In this document: piece after piece, positions 18,201-28,500 of the stretch
Layout of the letters: every line of letters begins with the position of its first letter
How positions within the stretch are numbered: the stretch's first letter is position 1
Origin: JACMLD01 sp964245425
GTDB taxonomy: Bacteria > Bacteroidota > Bacteroidia > Chitinophagales > Chitinophagaceae
Assembly (NCBI GenBank): GCA_964245425.1
Contig: CAXTMV010000001.1
Coordinates: 1-64,000, forward strand
DNA: 64,000 nucleotides
Direction: 5' to 3'
The notes under the pieces: generated by a model
What the model was told of the DNA's origin: nothing
The model's database searches: none
Seen by the model: only the letters and a program-made list of their open reading frames with translations
Program-made: the position numbers and the translations under genes

Positions 18201-20863
18201 CGCTCAACCAGGCGGCCACGGGGGCTATCTTGCGCAATGCTTTTGAAACACATAAAAGTGCCGACCCCCAGGCCGTAAATCCTTTTGCCATCAACCTTTC
18301 TTCTGAGCGGGTACGGTTGGCCAACCAGTTTCTGGAAGGCATCCGCAACGGGCAATCGCTTGCCGCATTGCTGGGATACCAGTTTGAAAGAGGGCTTCAC
18401 GACAAATACGGTTTGGGGAAAGGCGAAGTCGATAAGTTTATTTATCCGCTTCGGAAACAATTCCCCCTGGTGGCTAACCAGCTCAAAGAAACGCAGACAA
18501 CGGGCGAAGACGACAAGAACACTCCGATTGATTCGCTGGAAGCCAGGAATGTAATAGACGGCTTACAATTGGTAAAACATATTCAATTGTCTGCGCAGCC
18601 ATCGTACCCTTTCGGTATTGCAACCGGTACCGCACAAAATCAACTGCCCGTTGCCAATGCCGTACAAACACAGGCAATCTCCCAGGAAGCGCAAAGACTC
18701 GTGGATATACAGGACGCCATTGCCGATATGGTAACAGCCGAAAGTGTTTACCAGTCTGTACAGGGCAATTTTGAAAGGGCTGCCGGAAATACCGATGCAT
18801 TCAGCAAAGGCGGCTATCCACCGGACATACAGGTGGTGGATACGCCACGTACCGGCACCAGCCTTACACAGCGGGTAGGCATCCAGTTTGATACCGCCGC
18901 CAGCCCCTCCGACTCACCCTCTGCGGTGAAGCGCATGACGCCCAGGGCCGCACTGGAACCGTCTGTAAACAAATGGCTGGCAGACATCTTGCCGCCATCA
19001 GAAAAAGTGCTGTGCCGGGTTTCTTACCAATCGCCTGTAGGCGGTAGTAAAATAGAGCAAGTTATTTCACAGAAAGATCTGGGTCTTCAATCGATTGATC
19101 TTTTGTACCTGTTTACATTAGACAACGAACAATCCATGACCCCCCTCAACGACCGGATGATGGGTTATATAAAAACAACATTTGACCCGCATCCGGGGTT
19201 GCAGGTGAAAATTGAATACAGCAGGATCATCGACAACACTGACCGTTCCAACACCTCCTTTTTTGAACTGGCCGCATTGATCAGAAGCTTACGGAAATTG
19301 CTGCAGCAATCAAGAGCGCTGCACGCAGCCGATATCGGTTTACCACAGGAAATGCGCGGCGCAGATATCGTATACGATCATGCGCAGTTGGCAGATCGGC
19401 TCAATATCCTCGCAAATGACCTGCGTGTACATGCGACGAACCTGGGTACACTGTTGAACAGCAATGCCAGCATTGAACCGTTTATTGACGCGGCAAGTAC
19501 CGAATTTCAATCGATTGCCCTCTTTGGCATACCCCAGGCTGCCATTGGTTTTATGTATGAGGGACGGAAAAATATCTATACCACTGCAGGCGACAGGCTA
19601 ACGGTCATGACCGAAAGATGGCGACAGAAAAACGCCGACTATACACTGACCATGTCTGGTTTCGATGCACAAGCCAACACAGCTGATATGATCCTGCTTC
19701 TGCAAAAAGCAGAACGGCTGATAGCTACCAGTTATGATTTGCCCATTCCGCCTTTGAACGATTACAAAAACAGTATCCAGGCAAAAAAAGCAGATTTCGA
19801 TACCATATTCAACCAGCTTACCGCACTCCTAACTGCGCCCGTTACATCCGTTACGGATTATCTTGACCAATTGGATATTGTATTGGCAAAGGCCGCCGAA
19901 CACGACGCCATCGCCTTTAACACAGATACGCAGTTGAATAATACAGCAGCAGAAAGAATCCTGGCCGCAACGCTACTGGATCAAATCAAAGCAGCTTCCG
20001 GCAACCTGCTCTCCGAGCTGAATAAACGGCTGACCGATTATACCAACTTAACGGATGGGATCAACGATATCCCACTTAGCAGCGCCAAAACCGACCAGCT
20101 GATGAACGCGGCAAAGAAAATAGGAGGAGACGACGTACTTGTGTTGCCGCATTTTACACTGCCGGCATCGCAGGGCGATGAATTGGAAAATGCTTATAAC
20201 AATGGAAGCAGCCTGCTTAATTACCTCACTACCGTATTGAAAAAAACATCCCCGGTAGACGACTGGTTATACAGCCTCGCCAGGGTAAGGGAAAAATTAT
20301 TCCAGCTCGAAAACAGTTTTGTACTGGCAGAAGGCCTTCGCCCCTCGCTGTCGTTGGCCCTTACGCCTTTGCAATTGCCGTTTCAAACCGGTGATCAGTA
20401 TCGCTGGCTGGCCATGCAATACCACCAGGACGATGAAAATTTCGACATCCCGTCGGATACCCTGCTGTATACAGCACATTACGCGTTGGGTTTTAGCAAA
20501 CAGGCACCGCAATGCGGTGTGCTGATCGATGAATGGACGGAAGTCATTCCCTCCAAACAGGAAACAACCGGTATCAGTTTCCATTTCGACCAGCCGAATA
20601 CGGAACCACCACAGGTAATGTTATTGGTAGTACCGCCTGTTATGAAGGGCAAATGGAACTGGGCCGATCTGGCAGACAGCGTGCTGGAAACTTTTGACCT
20701 GGCAAAAAAACGCGGCGTTGAACCGCAGCAACTGGATGGAACAGCCTATGCACAGTTTCTTCCCGCAACAGTAATGGCGGTAACGCTGTACTGGATTACC
20801 GTTGCCACCAACCTGGCCAATAACAATATGATTTATGATAAAATAAATACGGTAACCCGCTGA
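15296..20863 (+). CDS. Giant operon protein 2, uncharacterised (1855 aa)
   Basis: The largest gene of the window. No signal peptide. Residues 1 to about 85 are a charged, Gln-rich predicted coiled coil. Then come FPLRLQTRFK (about 111-120), WLRIYPDDCQVS, WMVDFDMAIAAGM, QGTPTNNT (445-452) and RIGRQPYGILP (569-579), each short and sharply patterned, as in a conserved family. The remainder is long alpha/beta with a further predicted helical region (about 1440-1650) and a C-terminal beta-rich part. I recall unnamed proteins of similar size with a QGTPTNNT motif in actinobacteria and other phyla. No enzyme, transport or phage-tail domain is identifiable. The stop is two bases from the next start, implying translational coupling. 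Confidence 0.7.
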   Translation: MTDFKQQQTDIKTARLQSETIARQLRETKEKLRSAETLLQTAGRMANNSNTADIATLQKLRDGLQTQLTDLYGKVKSATQNSHALLNSFAQGTDPTKQITELDDSFPFLLFPLRLQTRFKTITQAGALQHELWLRIYPDDCQVSAKEDMLSESEITSVQSFWKQIWQAGGMEADQRGAWRNLVDNFGAGRASWITEKYTPLNPADKKLKHSQQDIILVIVPGKSFTVAQETAAFSFWQKYWRAGTDAAARDQAIAALKAAIGDTAVSMLTDFRPFNLDINPLPGYQRADLDVQVVKLVFPAAADIIAAGVSWLQAPAVNTLPERFVAMCYSNGQLVKEQTGNLLPDKLATGPDPSLPDNEQLKATDDGNLFVNDDLAWMVDFDMAIAAGMGMKISLTADQALTGFDKIIVLGLRLSSDAQDGATLLGNLFSSHYYSKNGFGLLPQGTPTNNTEKEAAGYSKTEDPDQSYNRLFNASESYAVTADPLQKKDGQWLAEYLGIDPLFFTKTQGAAGRDQGEARAMNIALWPATLGYFMEEMMHPAFSAADIAQTRLFFNQYVSGRGPVPAIRIGRQPYGILPATAFSRLSFNVTPTIPGILPLPVNTFMPRLYNVIKKIDTDWGNLVPGVAHISKDGDTDQLLVDILGLHSGSVEFHQRYLESLEHIYNLVSLQGGSVQAQTVADITNQKAAAVTRLIGYNFTQLLPILQKYFMGNSHPLTGPLVDDTPLSETDPIRKYSADGKNYIEWLAAATVEQVRIQDFGGHPAPAALLYLMLRHALMMAQADAAAQLHVSKGLETDKTLFHDPAFIQVKAAGGGKSKWEYLYKKEPRITGDDTQISDYIYKPAVLGKITETKNLADTLQALAFLEGSSTSALERVFTEHIDCCQYRLDAWRTGLVNAKLTEQRRLQQTGDNWSKGIYLGCYGSLENIRPKKQALEPVVLSDELKNIFSGSEPLVRDNTNLGFIHAPSLNQAATGAILRNAFETHKSADPQAVNPFAINLSSERVRLANQFLEGIRNGQSLAALLGYQFERGLHDKYGLGKGEVDKFIYPLRKQFPLVANQLKETQTTGEDDKNTPIDSLEARNVIDGLQLVKHIQLSAQPSYPFGIATGTAQNQLPVANAVQTQAISQEAQRLVDIQDAIADMVTAESVYQSVQGNFERAAGNTDAFSKGGYPPDIQVVDTPRTGTSLTQRVGIQFDTAASPSDSPSAVKRMTPRAALEPSVNKWLADILPPSEKVLCRVSYQSPVGGSKIEQVISQKDLGLQSIDLLYLFTLDNEQSMTPLNDRMMGYIKTTFDPHPGLQVKIEYSRIIDNTDRSNTSFFELAALIRSLRKLLQQSRALHAADIGLPQEMRGADIVYDHAQLADRLNILANDLRVHATNLGTLLNSNASIEPFIDAASTEFQSIALFGIPQAAIGFMYEGRKNIYTTAGDRLTVMTERWRQKNADYTLTMSGFDAQANTADMILLLQKAERLIATSYDLPIPPLNDYKNSIQAKKADFDTIFNQLTALLTAPVTSVTDYLDQLDIVLAKAAEHDAIAFNTDTQLNNTAAERILAATLLDQIKAASGNLLSELNKRLTDYTNLTDGINDIPLSSAKTDQLMNAAKKIGGDDVLVLPHFTLPASQGDELENAYNNGSSLLNYLTTVLKKTSPVDDWLYSLARVREKLFQLENSFVLAEGLRPSLSLALTPLQLPFQTGDQYRWLAMQYHQDDENFDIPSDTLLYTAHYALGFSKQAPQCGVLIDEWTEVIPSKQETTGISFHFDQPNTEPPQVMLLVVPPVMKGKWNWADLADSVLETFDLAKKRGVEPQQLDGTAYAQFLPATVMAVTLYWITVATNLANNNMIYDKINTVTR

Positions 20864-20865
20864 TC

Positions 20866-22956
20866 ATGGATATAAAATATGCCATCCCCAATATTTCACA
20901 GGCGCTAACGCAAAGACTGTATCCGACCGTATTACTGTGGAATCGCCTGGAAGGCAGGCCCAGAACGCATGATTTTGACCGCGCCCTGAAAGCGGAGCTA
21001 AGAGATGCGCTGTGGATGCTCACCAAACAGTGGCAGATGGGTGAGTTCGAAGGAGAGGATGCCGGTTCGCCGGTATTTGCAAAAGCACAGCTGTCTGCTA
21101 CCCGGCTCAGTAAATATAAAGCCGCAGGGAATACCGCACAGGAGTACGAAGAAAACCTTCCCCTCGAAACAAAAGTAGAACAACGAAAGTTGGTGTTCGA
21201 GCGGGAAGGTCAGCGGGTAAGCCTCGATATCCGGCTGCTGATGGGGCGGCAATGGCTGAAATTAATCAAAGCTGTTCCCGGCGCCGCAGGCATGTTCATC
21301 GGCCTGTATCCTTTTCAGCTTCCGCCGCAGAACAACGCCTCCGCATTGCTGTATGCACATGCGAAAGACTGGCAGCAGTATGCTGCCATTAGCGGACGTT
21401 GCATGGATGGCTACCTGCTATACCAGTATTTAAAAGCGCAGTCGGTTCATCAGGCCTCAGACGGCCTTCAACCCATGCCATCAGACAGCGACAGGCAAAA
21501 GATTGATGCCGCCGGCGCTGTTTTTACCAGCTGGTTTGAAGCGCTTTACTATCAACCCGTCTCAGCCGACAACAACGCGTGGGAACCAGATCGGCTGGAA
21601 TACCGGTTCGGCTGTTCCGCACCCGATGGAATAAAAGAAAAGGTACTGACCGCAGAAGAATATTACAGCGGCCATTTAGATTGGTATTCATTTAATTTCG
21701 ATCCCACCCAATCTACCCTGGGCGCCGTGCCGGGTACGGATACCTCCATTACTGCCAAAAAAATTACCAATACTTTTATTCCCGCCACCGTACAATTTCC
21801 GGGCATGCCCAATACGCGCTGGTGGACTTTTGAAGATGGTAAAACCAGTTTTGGCAACGTTAATCCATCCACCACCGATCTTTCCAAATTATTACTGATG
21901 GAATTTGCACTGATCTATGCGAACGACTGGTTCATTGTTCCTTTTACTGTTCCCAATGGCTCGCTTGCCACCATAGAAGGCTTGTCAGTCACCAATAATT
22001 TCGGTGAAAGGTTCTGGATAACTGCCGCATCAAAAAACACCGGCAATCATTTGAAGGACTGGAATATGTTCAGTCTCGATTCAAAAAAACTACCACCTTC
22101 CGTTCCCACTCCTTCTGCGGGCTTATTGCTGGCGCCCGCCGCTATTAAAGTGCAGCAGGGAAACCCGCTTGAAAACATACAATTGATCAGGGATGAGATG
22201 GCGAATATGGTTTGGGCGATAGAATCAGTTGTACCAGCCGTAACCGGCCAGGGCACAAATGGAAAAGAGTATGGCCAGGAAGTTTTTAATTACCAGCAAA
22301 ACCTGGTACAGTTAAAATTAAAAATGGCCGGCGAAACCAACCTGTTGCTGGCAGATATCAATGCCATCAGCGGCACCCTGCCGGCGGGTTTGCAGGAAGC
22401 AAAAACAATACTGCAAAATATCCTGAACGCCCTCGCCAACCCTGTAAGCGATATTGTACTGTTGCAGGATCGGTTAGCCGATGCCAAACAAAAAATGAAA
22501 ACCGAAGGAATGAATACCGTACATGAAACCGATGTATTGAACACGGATATCCCCTATGCCGCCAATATCAGCTACCAGGCAATGACTGCCGTTCCGGAAC
22601 ACTGGATACCCTTTGTGCCTGTGCATATAAAGGCTACTGATAACCGTGAGATTCAATTGCAACGTGCTTCCATGCTTAGGATTATTGAGGGGGATCCTGA
22701 TATACCTGTAAAGATTAAAGCGCAGACCTCGTTGATGCGTGAAGGGCTTGACCAAATACCCAAACAGGCTTATTACCTGCATGAAGAAGAAGTGCCGAGG
22801 GCGGGCATTAATGTTTCTGTTGCCTTCCAGCGTACCCGCTGGACAAATGGCGAAGTATTTACCTGGGTGGGCAATGAAAAAACAAGTGGCAGGGGAGAAG
22901 GTTCCAGCGGGCTGGCTTTTGATAAGCTGGCAGATTCAAATGTAAACAACAAATAA
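20866..22956 (+). CDS. Giant operon protein 3, uncharacterised (696 aa)
   Basis: Cytosolic-looking protein without signal peptide. The N-terminus is the most distinctive part: LWNRLEGRPRTHDF (24-37), then LRDALWMLTKQWQMGEFEGE (45-64) and DAGSPV (65-70), a Trp-rich helical stretch. The middle contains RWWTFEDGKTSFG and a region around NDWFIVPF; the C-terminal third has two helices (about 430-540) and ends near FQRTRWTNGEVFTWVGNE. I do not recognise an enzyme. It is tightly coupled to its neighbours (2 bases before, 7 bases after), so its product probably acts with them, possibly as a structural or adaptor component. Confidence 0.7.
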   Translation: MDIKYAIPNISQALTQRLYPTVLLWNRLEGRPRTHDFDRALKAELRDALWMLTKQWQMGEFEGEDAGSPVFAKAQLSATRLSKYKAAGNTAQEYEENLPLETKVEQRKLVFEREGQRVSLDIRLLMGRQWLKLIKAVPGAAGMFIGLYPFQLPPQNNASALLYAHAKDWQQYAAISGRCMDGYLLYQYLKAQSVHQASDGLQPMPSDSDRQKIDAAGAVFTSWFEALYYQPVSADNNAWEPDRLEYRFGCSAPDGIKEKVLTAEEYYSGHLDWYSFNFDPTQSTLGAVPGTDTSITAKKITNTFIPATVQFPGMPNTRWWTFEDGKTSFGNVNPSTTDLSKLLLMEFALIYANDWFIVPFTVPNGSLATIEGLSVTNNFGERFWITAASKNTGNHLKDWNMFSLDSKKLPPSVPTPSAGLLLAPAAIKVQQGNPLENIQLIRDEMANMVWAIESVVPAVTGQGTNGKEYGQEVFNYQQNLVQLKLKMAGETNLLLADINAISGTLPAGLQEAKTILQNILNALANPVSDIVLLQDRLADAKQKMKTEGMNTVHETDVLNTDIPYAANISYQAMTAVPEHWIPFVPVHIKATDNREIQLQRASMLRIIEGDPDIPVKIKAQTSLMREGLDQIPKQAYYLHEEEVPRAGINVSVAFQRTRWTNGEVFTWVGNEKTSGRGEGSSGLAFDKLADSNVNNK

Positions 22957-22963
22957 TATCCAT

Positions 22964-25546
22964 ATGGCTTGGTCAAGTCTATCCAACAGGCTGCAAAGTT
23001 TACCCGTACTTCTGGCAGGGCCCATCATCAGAAGAGCTGAAACAGCAGGTGTTTCCGTCTGGTTTATATTAAAGGAAAACCGGCAACCTGTTTTATCTGT
23101 ATACGACGGTAATACTGCTTCTTCGCCACTGATGACAGGTACGGCGGCCAACGGGATAAAGCTGGGCAATCTTGATCATGTATATGCTTACTGCATTACT
23201 GCTGCCAGCAGCAGCAATGCAACTTTGGAAGCAGGCAAAAATTATTATTATGATATTGATTTCGGCAGCGAAAAATTGAGTGCCCTGAGTGCATCGTCAG
23301 AAAGCTTCGTTTCATTTTCTTATGATACGGCCGGTCGCCCCAGTTTTTCGCTTCCCCCCACAGACATGAATAGCGTGCGGCTGCTACACGGGTCATGCAG
23401 GAAAGCCCATGGCGAGGGGGAAGATGCACTGGAAGCGATTGATACCATACTCACCGGCGCTCTTTCCGGCAATACACTGGATCCTATAAAACGCCCCCAT
23501 CAATTGTACTTTACGGGCGACCAGATTTATGCAGACGATGTAGCTGACCCGCTTTATTTTATGGTAGACGATGCGGCCAAGACATTGTTCGGACGGGAGG
23601 AGGCCATTTACACGACCGGAACAGATCCCAAACTTTTTTTTACCGCCGATGAACGAATGCCCGGCAAGCGAAATGAAAATGATAAACTCTATACAGCTAC
23701 CGGTTTTACATCAATGATAGAAGATACGCCAGAGTGCTCAAAAAGCCATCTGCTGACATTTCAGGAATATGCTGCCATGTATCTGTTTGCCTGGTCGGAT
23801 GTACTATGGCCGAAAACCATGAGCGACTGGCCAGATTTTGCAACTGTATTGCCGAAAGATAAAGACAAAAAAGTAGTAGAGTCGATGGATCCGTTTGATG
23901 GACCGCTGGAACTGACCGTGCCAACCGACAAAGGGCTGACTTTTGCGGACGAATGCATGCAACTGAAACGTTTTAAGAACAGGCTGGCAAAAATAAGAAA
24001 GGCGCTGGCGAACATCCCTACCTATATGATTTTGGATGACCACGATATTACAGACGACTGGAACCTGAACTGGGCCTGGTGCCAGCAGGTATATTCAAAA
24101 CCACTGGGGCGGCGCACCGTGCAAAATGGTTTACTGGCCTATACCATTTTCCAGGCATGGGGTAATACGCCTGATCGTTTTGCTACGGGCAAAGGCAGGG
24201 AACTATTGCAGCATATTAATGATTGGGATGGCAGTGATGGCGATCTGCCTGCACAAATGCAACAGCTGCTGAACATTCCTACCCTCAATAAAGACAGTCC
24301 GCCGGCTGATTTTGTACATCTTCCTGATACCATCGACTGGCATTTTTCTTATGAAGCATCCGGGTATACGATATTTTTTCTCGACTCCCGTACCTGGCGC
24401 CATTATCCGGCACCCGATGCCGTTGCTTTTGCCGGCCTGATCTGCGACGCCGGCTTCAATGCACAGCTGCCGGCAGTATTGCCGGAAAAGCAGGTTGTAC
24501 TGGTAGTGGCCCCTTGCCCCGTTATCGATGTTCCGTTTGTGGAAAGCCGGCAGAGAAAAGAAACCAGCCAGGATGATATGCTGGACTCGGATTGTGAATC
24601 GTGGCCCCTGAACCGATACAGCTACGAAAAATTCTTTTCAACACTGGCTGCCCGTCTGCCCGTAAAAACAAATATGCGCCAGGGCGTTTTCGGCATCCTG
24701 TCGGGCGATGTTCATTTTGGTTTCTCAGCCCGTGCCCAGGTCTGGGGTAAAAAATTCCTGGCGGATAGCCACGATGGCATTCAAACAAATGCGGTCTTTG
24801 CGCAACTGGTGTCCAGCGCATTTAAAAATTACCTGTCTAAGAAATGCTGCCATGGAAACACTTGCGGTCAGCGTATGATCAGTGAATGGAAAAATACAGA
24901 AGAGATGCATATCAATGGCTATCCGCAGGGCTTGGCCGAGCCCTTAAATAATATCCCGGTCATAGGTCCACTGCTAAGCAATATGCTCCCGCCTTCTGAA
25001 AAGCGATTTGGTTTCAGGGTAACAACAGAAGGAGAAAGAGTGGTGGGCGACAGGATCGGATTTGTTATTGCCAACACCTACCCGTTTAAAGTAAACAACG
25101 AACCGGCAGTAGTGCTTACTTATGATGAGCTGAAACGCCAGCAGGTAACCAGCCTCAGCAGAACAGACTGGAAATACTATTTGGACTGGCGGCTGGCGGA
25201 GAATACCGCCAGGTCTACGATTACCCCTACGGGTGTTCATACAGAACCACTTGACAGCATCTCGGGCCTCGCGGCTTACCTGGCGCTGGCAAAAGACCAT
25301 GGCTCAAACTATATTGATGTATGGGGCGATGGAAAAGAAATTGTTGGCCTTAACAACCTGGGTGAGATAGGGTTCCTGTTTGGAACGACCAAACAAATCA
25401 ATCACAGTCTTTGGTGGCGGTTGAACCCTGCCAACAGCAATACCGTGCTTGACCCTTTTCCTCTATCGGTTTTTCATGTGCCTCTAAATTTTGATAACGA
25501 TAAAGATTCGCTCGGAAATAACATTATAGAACCCGTCTTTCCATAA
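22964..25546 (+). CDS. Giant operon protein 4: PhoD-like metallophosphoesterase
   Basis: An 860-residue protein with the PhoD-type calcineurin-like phosphoesterase signature: HGSCRK (142-147), FTGDQIYADD (183-192), LDDHDITDDW (357-366), FLDSRTWR (from about 472) and SGDVHFG (580-586). The N-terminal region (about 20-110) looks like the small beta-sandwich that precedes the catalytic core in PhoD proteins. Classical PhoD is exported by Tat; here there is no twin-arginine or Sec signal at all, so it is either cytosolic or exported with its partners by another route. The C-terminal 200 residues extend beyond the usual PhoD core. It would hydrolyse phosphodiesters or phosphomonoesters; the substrate is unknown. 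It is the only clear enzyme in the operon. Confidence 0.8.
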   Translation: MAWSSLSNRLQSLPVLLAGPIIRRAETAGVSVWFILKENRQPVLSVYDGNTASSPLMTGTAANGIKLGNLDHVYAYCITAASSSNATLEAGKNYYYDIDFGSEKLSALSASSESFVSFSYDTAGRPSFSLPPTDMNSVRLLHGSCRKAHGEGEDALEAIDTILTGALSGNTLDPIKRPHQLYFTGDQIYADDVADPLYFMVDDAAKTLFGREEAIYTTGTDPKLFFTADERMPGKRNENDKLYTATGFTSMIEDTPECSKSHLLTFQEYAAMYLFAWSDVLWPKTMSDWPDFATVLPKDKDKKVVESMDPFDGPLELTVPTDKGLTFADECMQLKRFKNRLAKIRKALANIPTYMILDDHDITDDWNLNWAWCQQVYSKPLGRRTVQNGLLAYTIFQAWGNTPDRFATGKGRELLQHINDWDGSDGDLPAQMQQLLNIPTLNKDSPPADFVHLPDTIDWHFSYEASGYTIFFLDSRTWRHYPAPDAVAFAGLICDAGFNAQLPAVLPEKQVVLVVAPCPVIDVPFVESRQRKETSQDDMLDSDCESWPLNRYSYEKFFSTLAARLPVKTNMRQGVFGILSGDVHFGFSARAQVWGKKFLADSHDGIQTNAVFAQLVSSAFKNYLSKKCCHGNTCGQRMISEWKNTEEMHINGYPQGLAEPLNNIPVIGPLLSNMLPPSEKRFGFRVTTEGERVVGDRIGFVIANTYPFKVNNEPAVVLTYDELKRQQVTSLSRTDWKYYLDWRLAENTARSTITPTGVHTEPLDSISGLAAYLALAKDHGSNYIDVWGDGKEIVGLNNLGEIGFLFGTTKQINHSLWWRLNPANSNTVLDPFPLSVFHVPLNFDNDKDSLGNNIIEPVFP

Positions 25547-25557
25547 TTTTTTTGCTT

Positions 25558-28500
25558 ATGGCAGAAACAATACAACATACCATTGTTAATGAGTTGCTGC
25601 AACTGACAAAACCATTGACAGGGGCATTGCACAGTGAGGAATCCATTGCGATTTTTTTCCTTCGCATGGGCTGGAATTTTGGTACCGATTCCGGAATGCC
25701 GATGGCCGTACTCGCTAATACCCTTGGCACACTGGCGCAATCAGCAGATTCAATCAAAGATCTGCTTGAACAGGAAGATGCGGTGACCCTGGATAAGCTG
25801 GCAGCACTGTTGAGCCAGCTAAAATCCACTTTCGATTCCATCAGATCCTTACCCCAGGCATTTCAGGAGGCAAATCTTACTGCAACGGAGGCAAAAGAAA
25901 TTGCCGAAGACATTATTAGCCTGTTGATCGTCCAATACCTGAGCGACAATATACCCTCCCTGGCATCATTTTTCCGATGGTTTGAAGTGATCGACCTTAA
26001 AAGCAGCGACCAGGTTCAGGCAACAGCTGCGGGAAAAATCATCCGCTTCCCTTATGCTTTTGAAATTATTAATACCAGCCGGCTGCAGAAATTGCTCAGC
26101 AATCCCTACACGGCATTCAGGGATATTTATATAATACCCTTCAACAGAACAACCATTGCCGGGGCAAAGCAATTCACTGACAAGCTATTTCCCAGGCTGG
26201 CCCAGCTGGCATCGGCTTTTGGCGCTGTTGCCGTATATGGCATCAAGCCTGCTTATGGAATTGACTTCGGAACCGTTGGCAATGACATGATAAGCGGCGC
26301 CCTCAGTCTCCGTTGGAAAATTGCACTTGGCCAGTTCTTTTTTGGTACTACTATTATGTACTCGCCCAGGGAACGGGCCAACCTGGGATGGGTGATCGTG
26401 CCTTATGGCGATTTAACCATGGATGCGAGCAACGGGAGCACCTACTTTTCACTGACATCGCATTTACAGGTTGGAGGCATCGTCATCAGCGATGCAGGCG
26501 ATGTTTCATTTGACGCAGGTGGGGACCTTACTAAAGTGGATGCCAGTTTCAATGCCGTCCGGCTACCCAAAGAGACAGCAGCACCCGTGCAAGTTTTTGG
26601 TGAGCAGGATGGAACGCATTTTGAAATCGGTTCGTTGGGTGTGGGAGCATCTTTTTCTATTGAAAGCGGCGGCCTGAACTATGATGTTCATGTTGACATT
26701 AAAAAAGCAAAACTTGTCATAAGCGGTGCAGGGCAGGATGGCTTCCTGTCTGCCATACTACCTTCGAAACCGATTGAAATACCTTTTGATTTCCTGTTGG
26801 GGTATTCTACAGAAAAATCATTATACCTTGGCGTTAGTGGCGGTCTTGAGCTGGCCTTGCCTGTGCATATAAGTATATTGGATATACTGAATATTACGCA
26901 GGTAGTATTACAAGTGAAATTGCCGGGTAGTGGCCTGCAACTGGCCGCTGCCATTTCGGGCAATGTGAACCTTGGCCCTTTAACCATTTCATTTGAGCAA
27001 ATAGGTCTGCAAAGCCAGCTGGATTGGATGTCTGAAGAGAAAAATATCGGGTTTGCGAATCTTTCTGTTGGATTTAAGCCCCCTAACGGGGTGGGCCTTG
27101 TAATAAATGCCGGCGGTGTAACGGGTGGCGGGTTTCTTAAATATGATGAAGATAAAGAGGAGTACTCAGGTGCCCTTGAACTTACGATCATCAATCTTAT
27201 CAGTGCCAAAGCCATCGGTATCATAACCACTAAAATGCCCGATGGCAGCAAGGGTTTCTCTTTGCTCATCATCATCACGGCTGAATTTTTGCCCCCTTAC
27301 CAGCTCGGGTATGGATTTACACTCAATGCCGTTGGCGGACTGATCGGGCTGAACCGGACCGTTGTTCTCGACTCGCTGCGCGAAGGCGTACGCACCGGCG
27401 CAGTTAACCATATTATGTTTCCGCAGAATGTGGTAGCCAATGCGCCGGCTATTATCAACGATTTGAAAACCATTTTCCCGCCCCAGCAGGGGCATTTTCT
27501 CATCGGACCCATGGCCAAACTCGGATGGGGCACCCCTACCCTTATCACCCTGTCTTTCGGCCTCATCATCGAGATACCCGGCAATATTGCCATACTCGGT
27601 GTACTAAAGGTGGTGCTCCCCGATGACCAGGATCCGCTGGTCAACATTACGGTTAATTTTGCCGGTGTTCTCGACTTCGGCAAAAAAATGCTGCTCTTTG
27701 ATTCTTCTCTCTATCAGTCGCGCATCCTTCAGATGACACTTGAAGGCGATATGTCGGTTCGTTTAAAATGGGGTAATGATCCTGATTTTATTTTAACGGT
27801 TGGCGGGTTCCATCCGCAGTATACGCCACCACCACTTTCCCTGCCCACTCTTAAGCGTATAGCCATTACGGTATTAAATAACAGTTACGGAAAAATAAGG
27901 CTGGAAGCTTACCAGGCGGTTACTTCCAATACAGTTCAGTTTGGTGCAAAGGCAGACCTGTTCTTTGGCCTGAGCTCTTTCTCGGTGGAAGGACATATGA
28001 GTTTTGATGCACTTTTCCAGTTTTCTCCTTTTGTATTCATTATCCAGGTAAGCGGGCATGTAAGCCTCAAAGCTTTTGGCGTAGGTGTCTTCAGCATCAG
28101 CCTGGATTTTTCTTTGCAGGGACCCACGCCCTGGAGAGCCAAGGGCTCCGGCAGCATCTCCTTTTTCTTCTTCAGCATTTCTGCCGATTTTGATAAAACC
28201 TGGGGAGAAACAGATGATACCACTTTACCGCAGATCAATGTGTTGCCACAATTACTGGAAGAAATGGCAAAACCAGAACAATGGATCGGTTTGGTGACAG
28301 CCGCCAATGGCCTGCTGGTGTCTTTGAGAAAACTGGATGAGGCCGACAGCAGCCTGTTGGTACATCCCGCAGGCGCACTGATAGTACAGCAAAAATTAAT
28401 GCCTCTTTTGCTCGATATCAATAAACTGGGCAATCAAAAAATAGCTGATATTAAAAGCGCCAGCCTGAGTGCCGCCCGCAGCGGCACAATTGACTTAGAC

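Noticed and set aside
25552..25557. TTG start for the fifth giant gene
   Set aside because: The ATG two codons later (25558) is a better start and leaves normal spacing to the previous stop.
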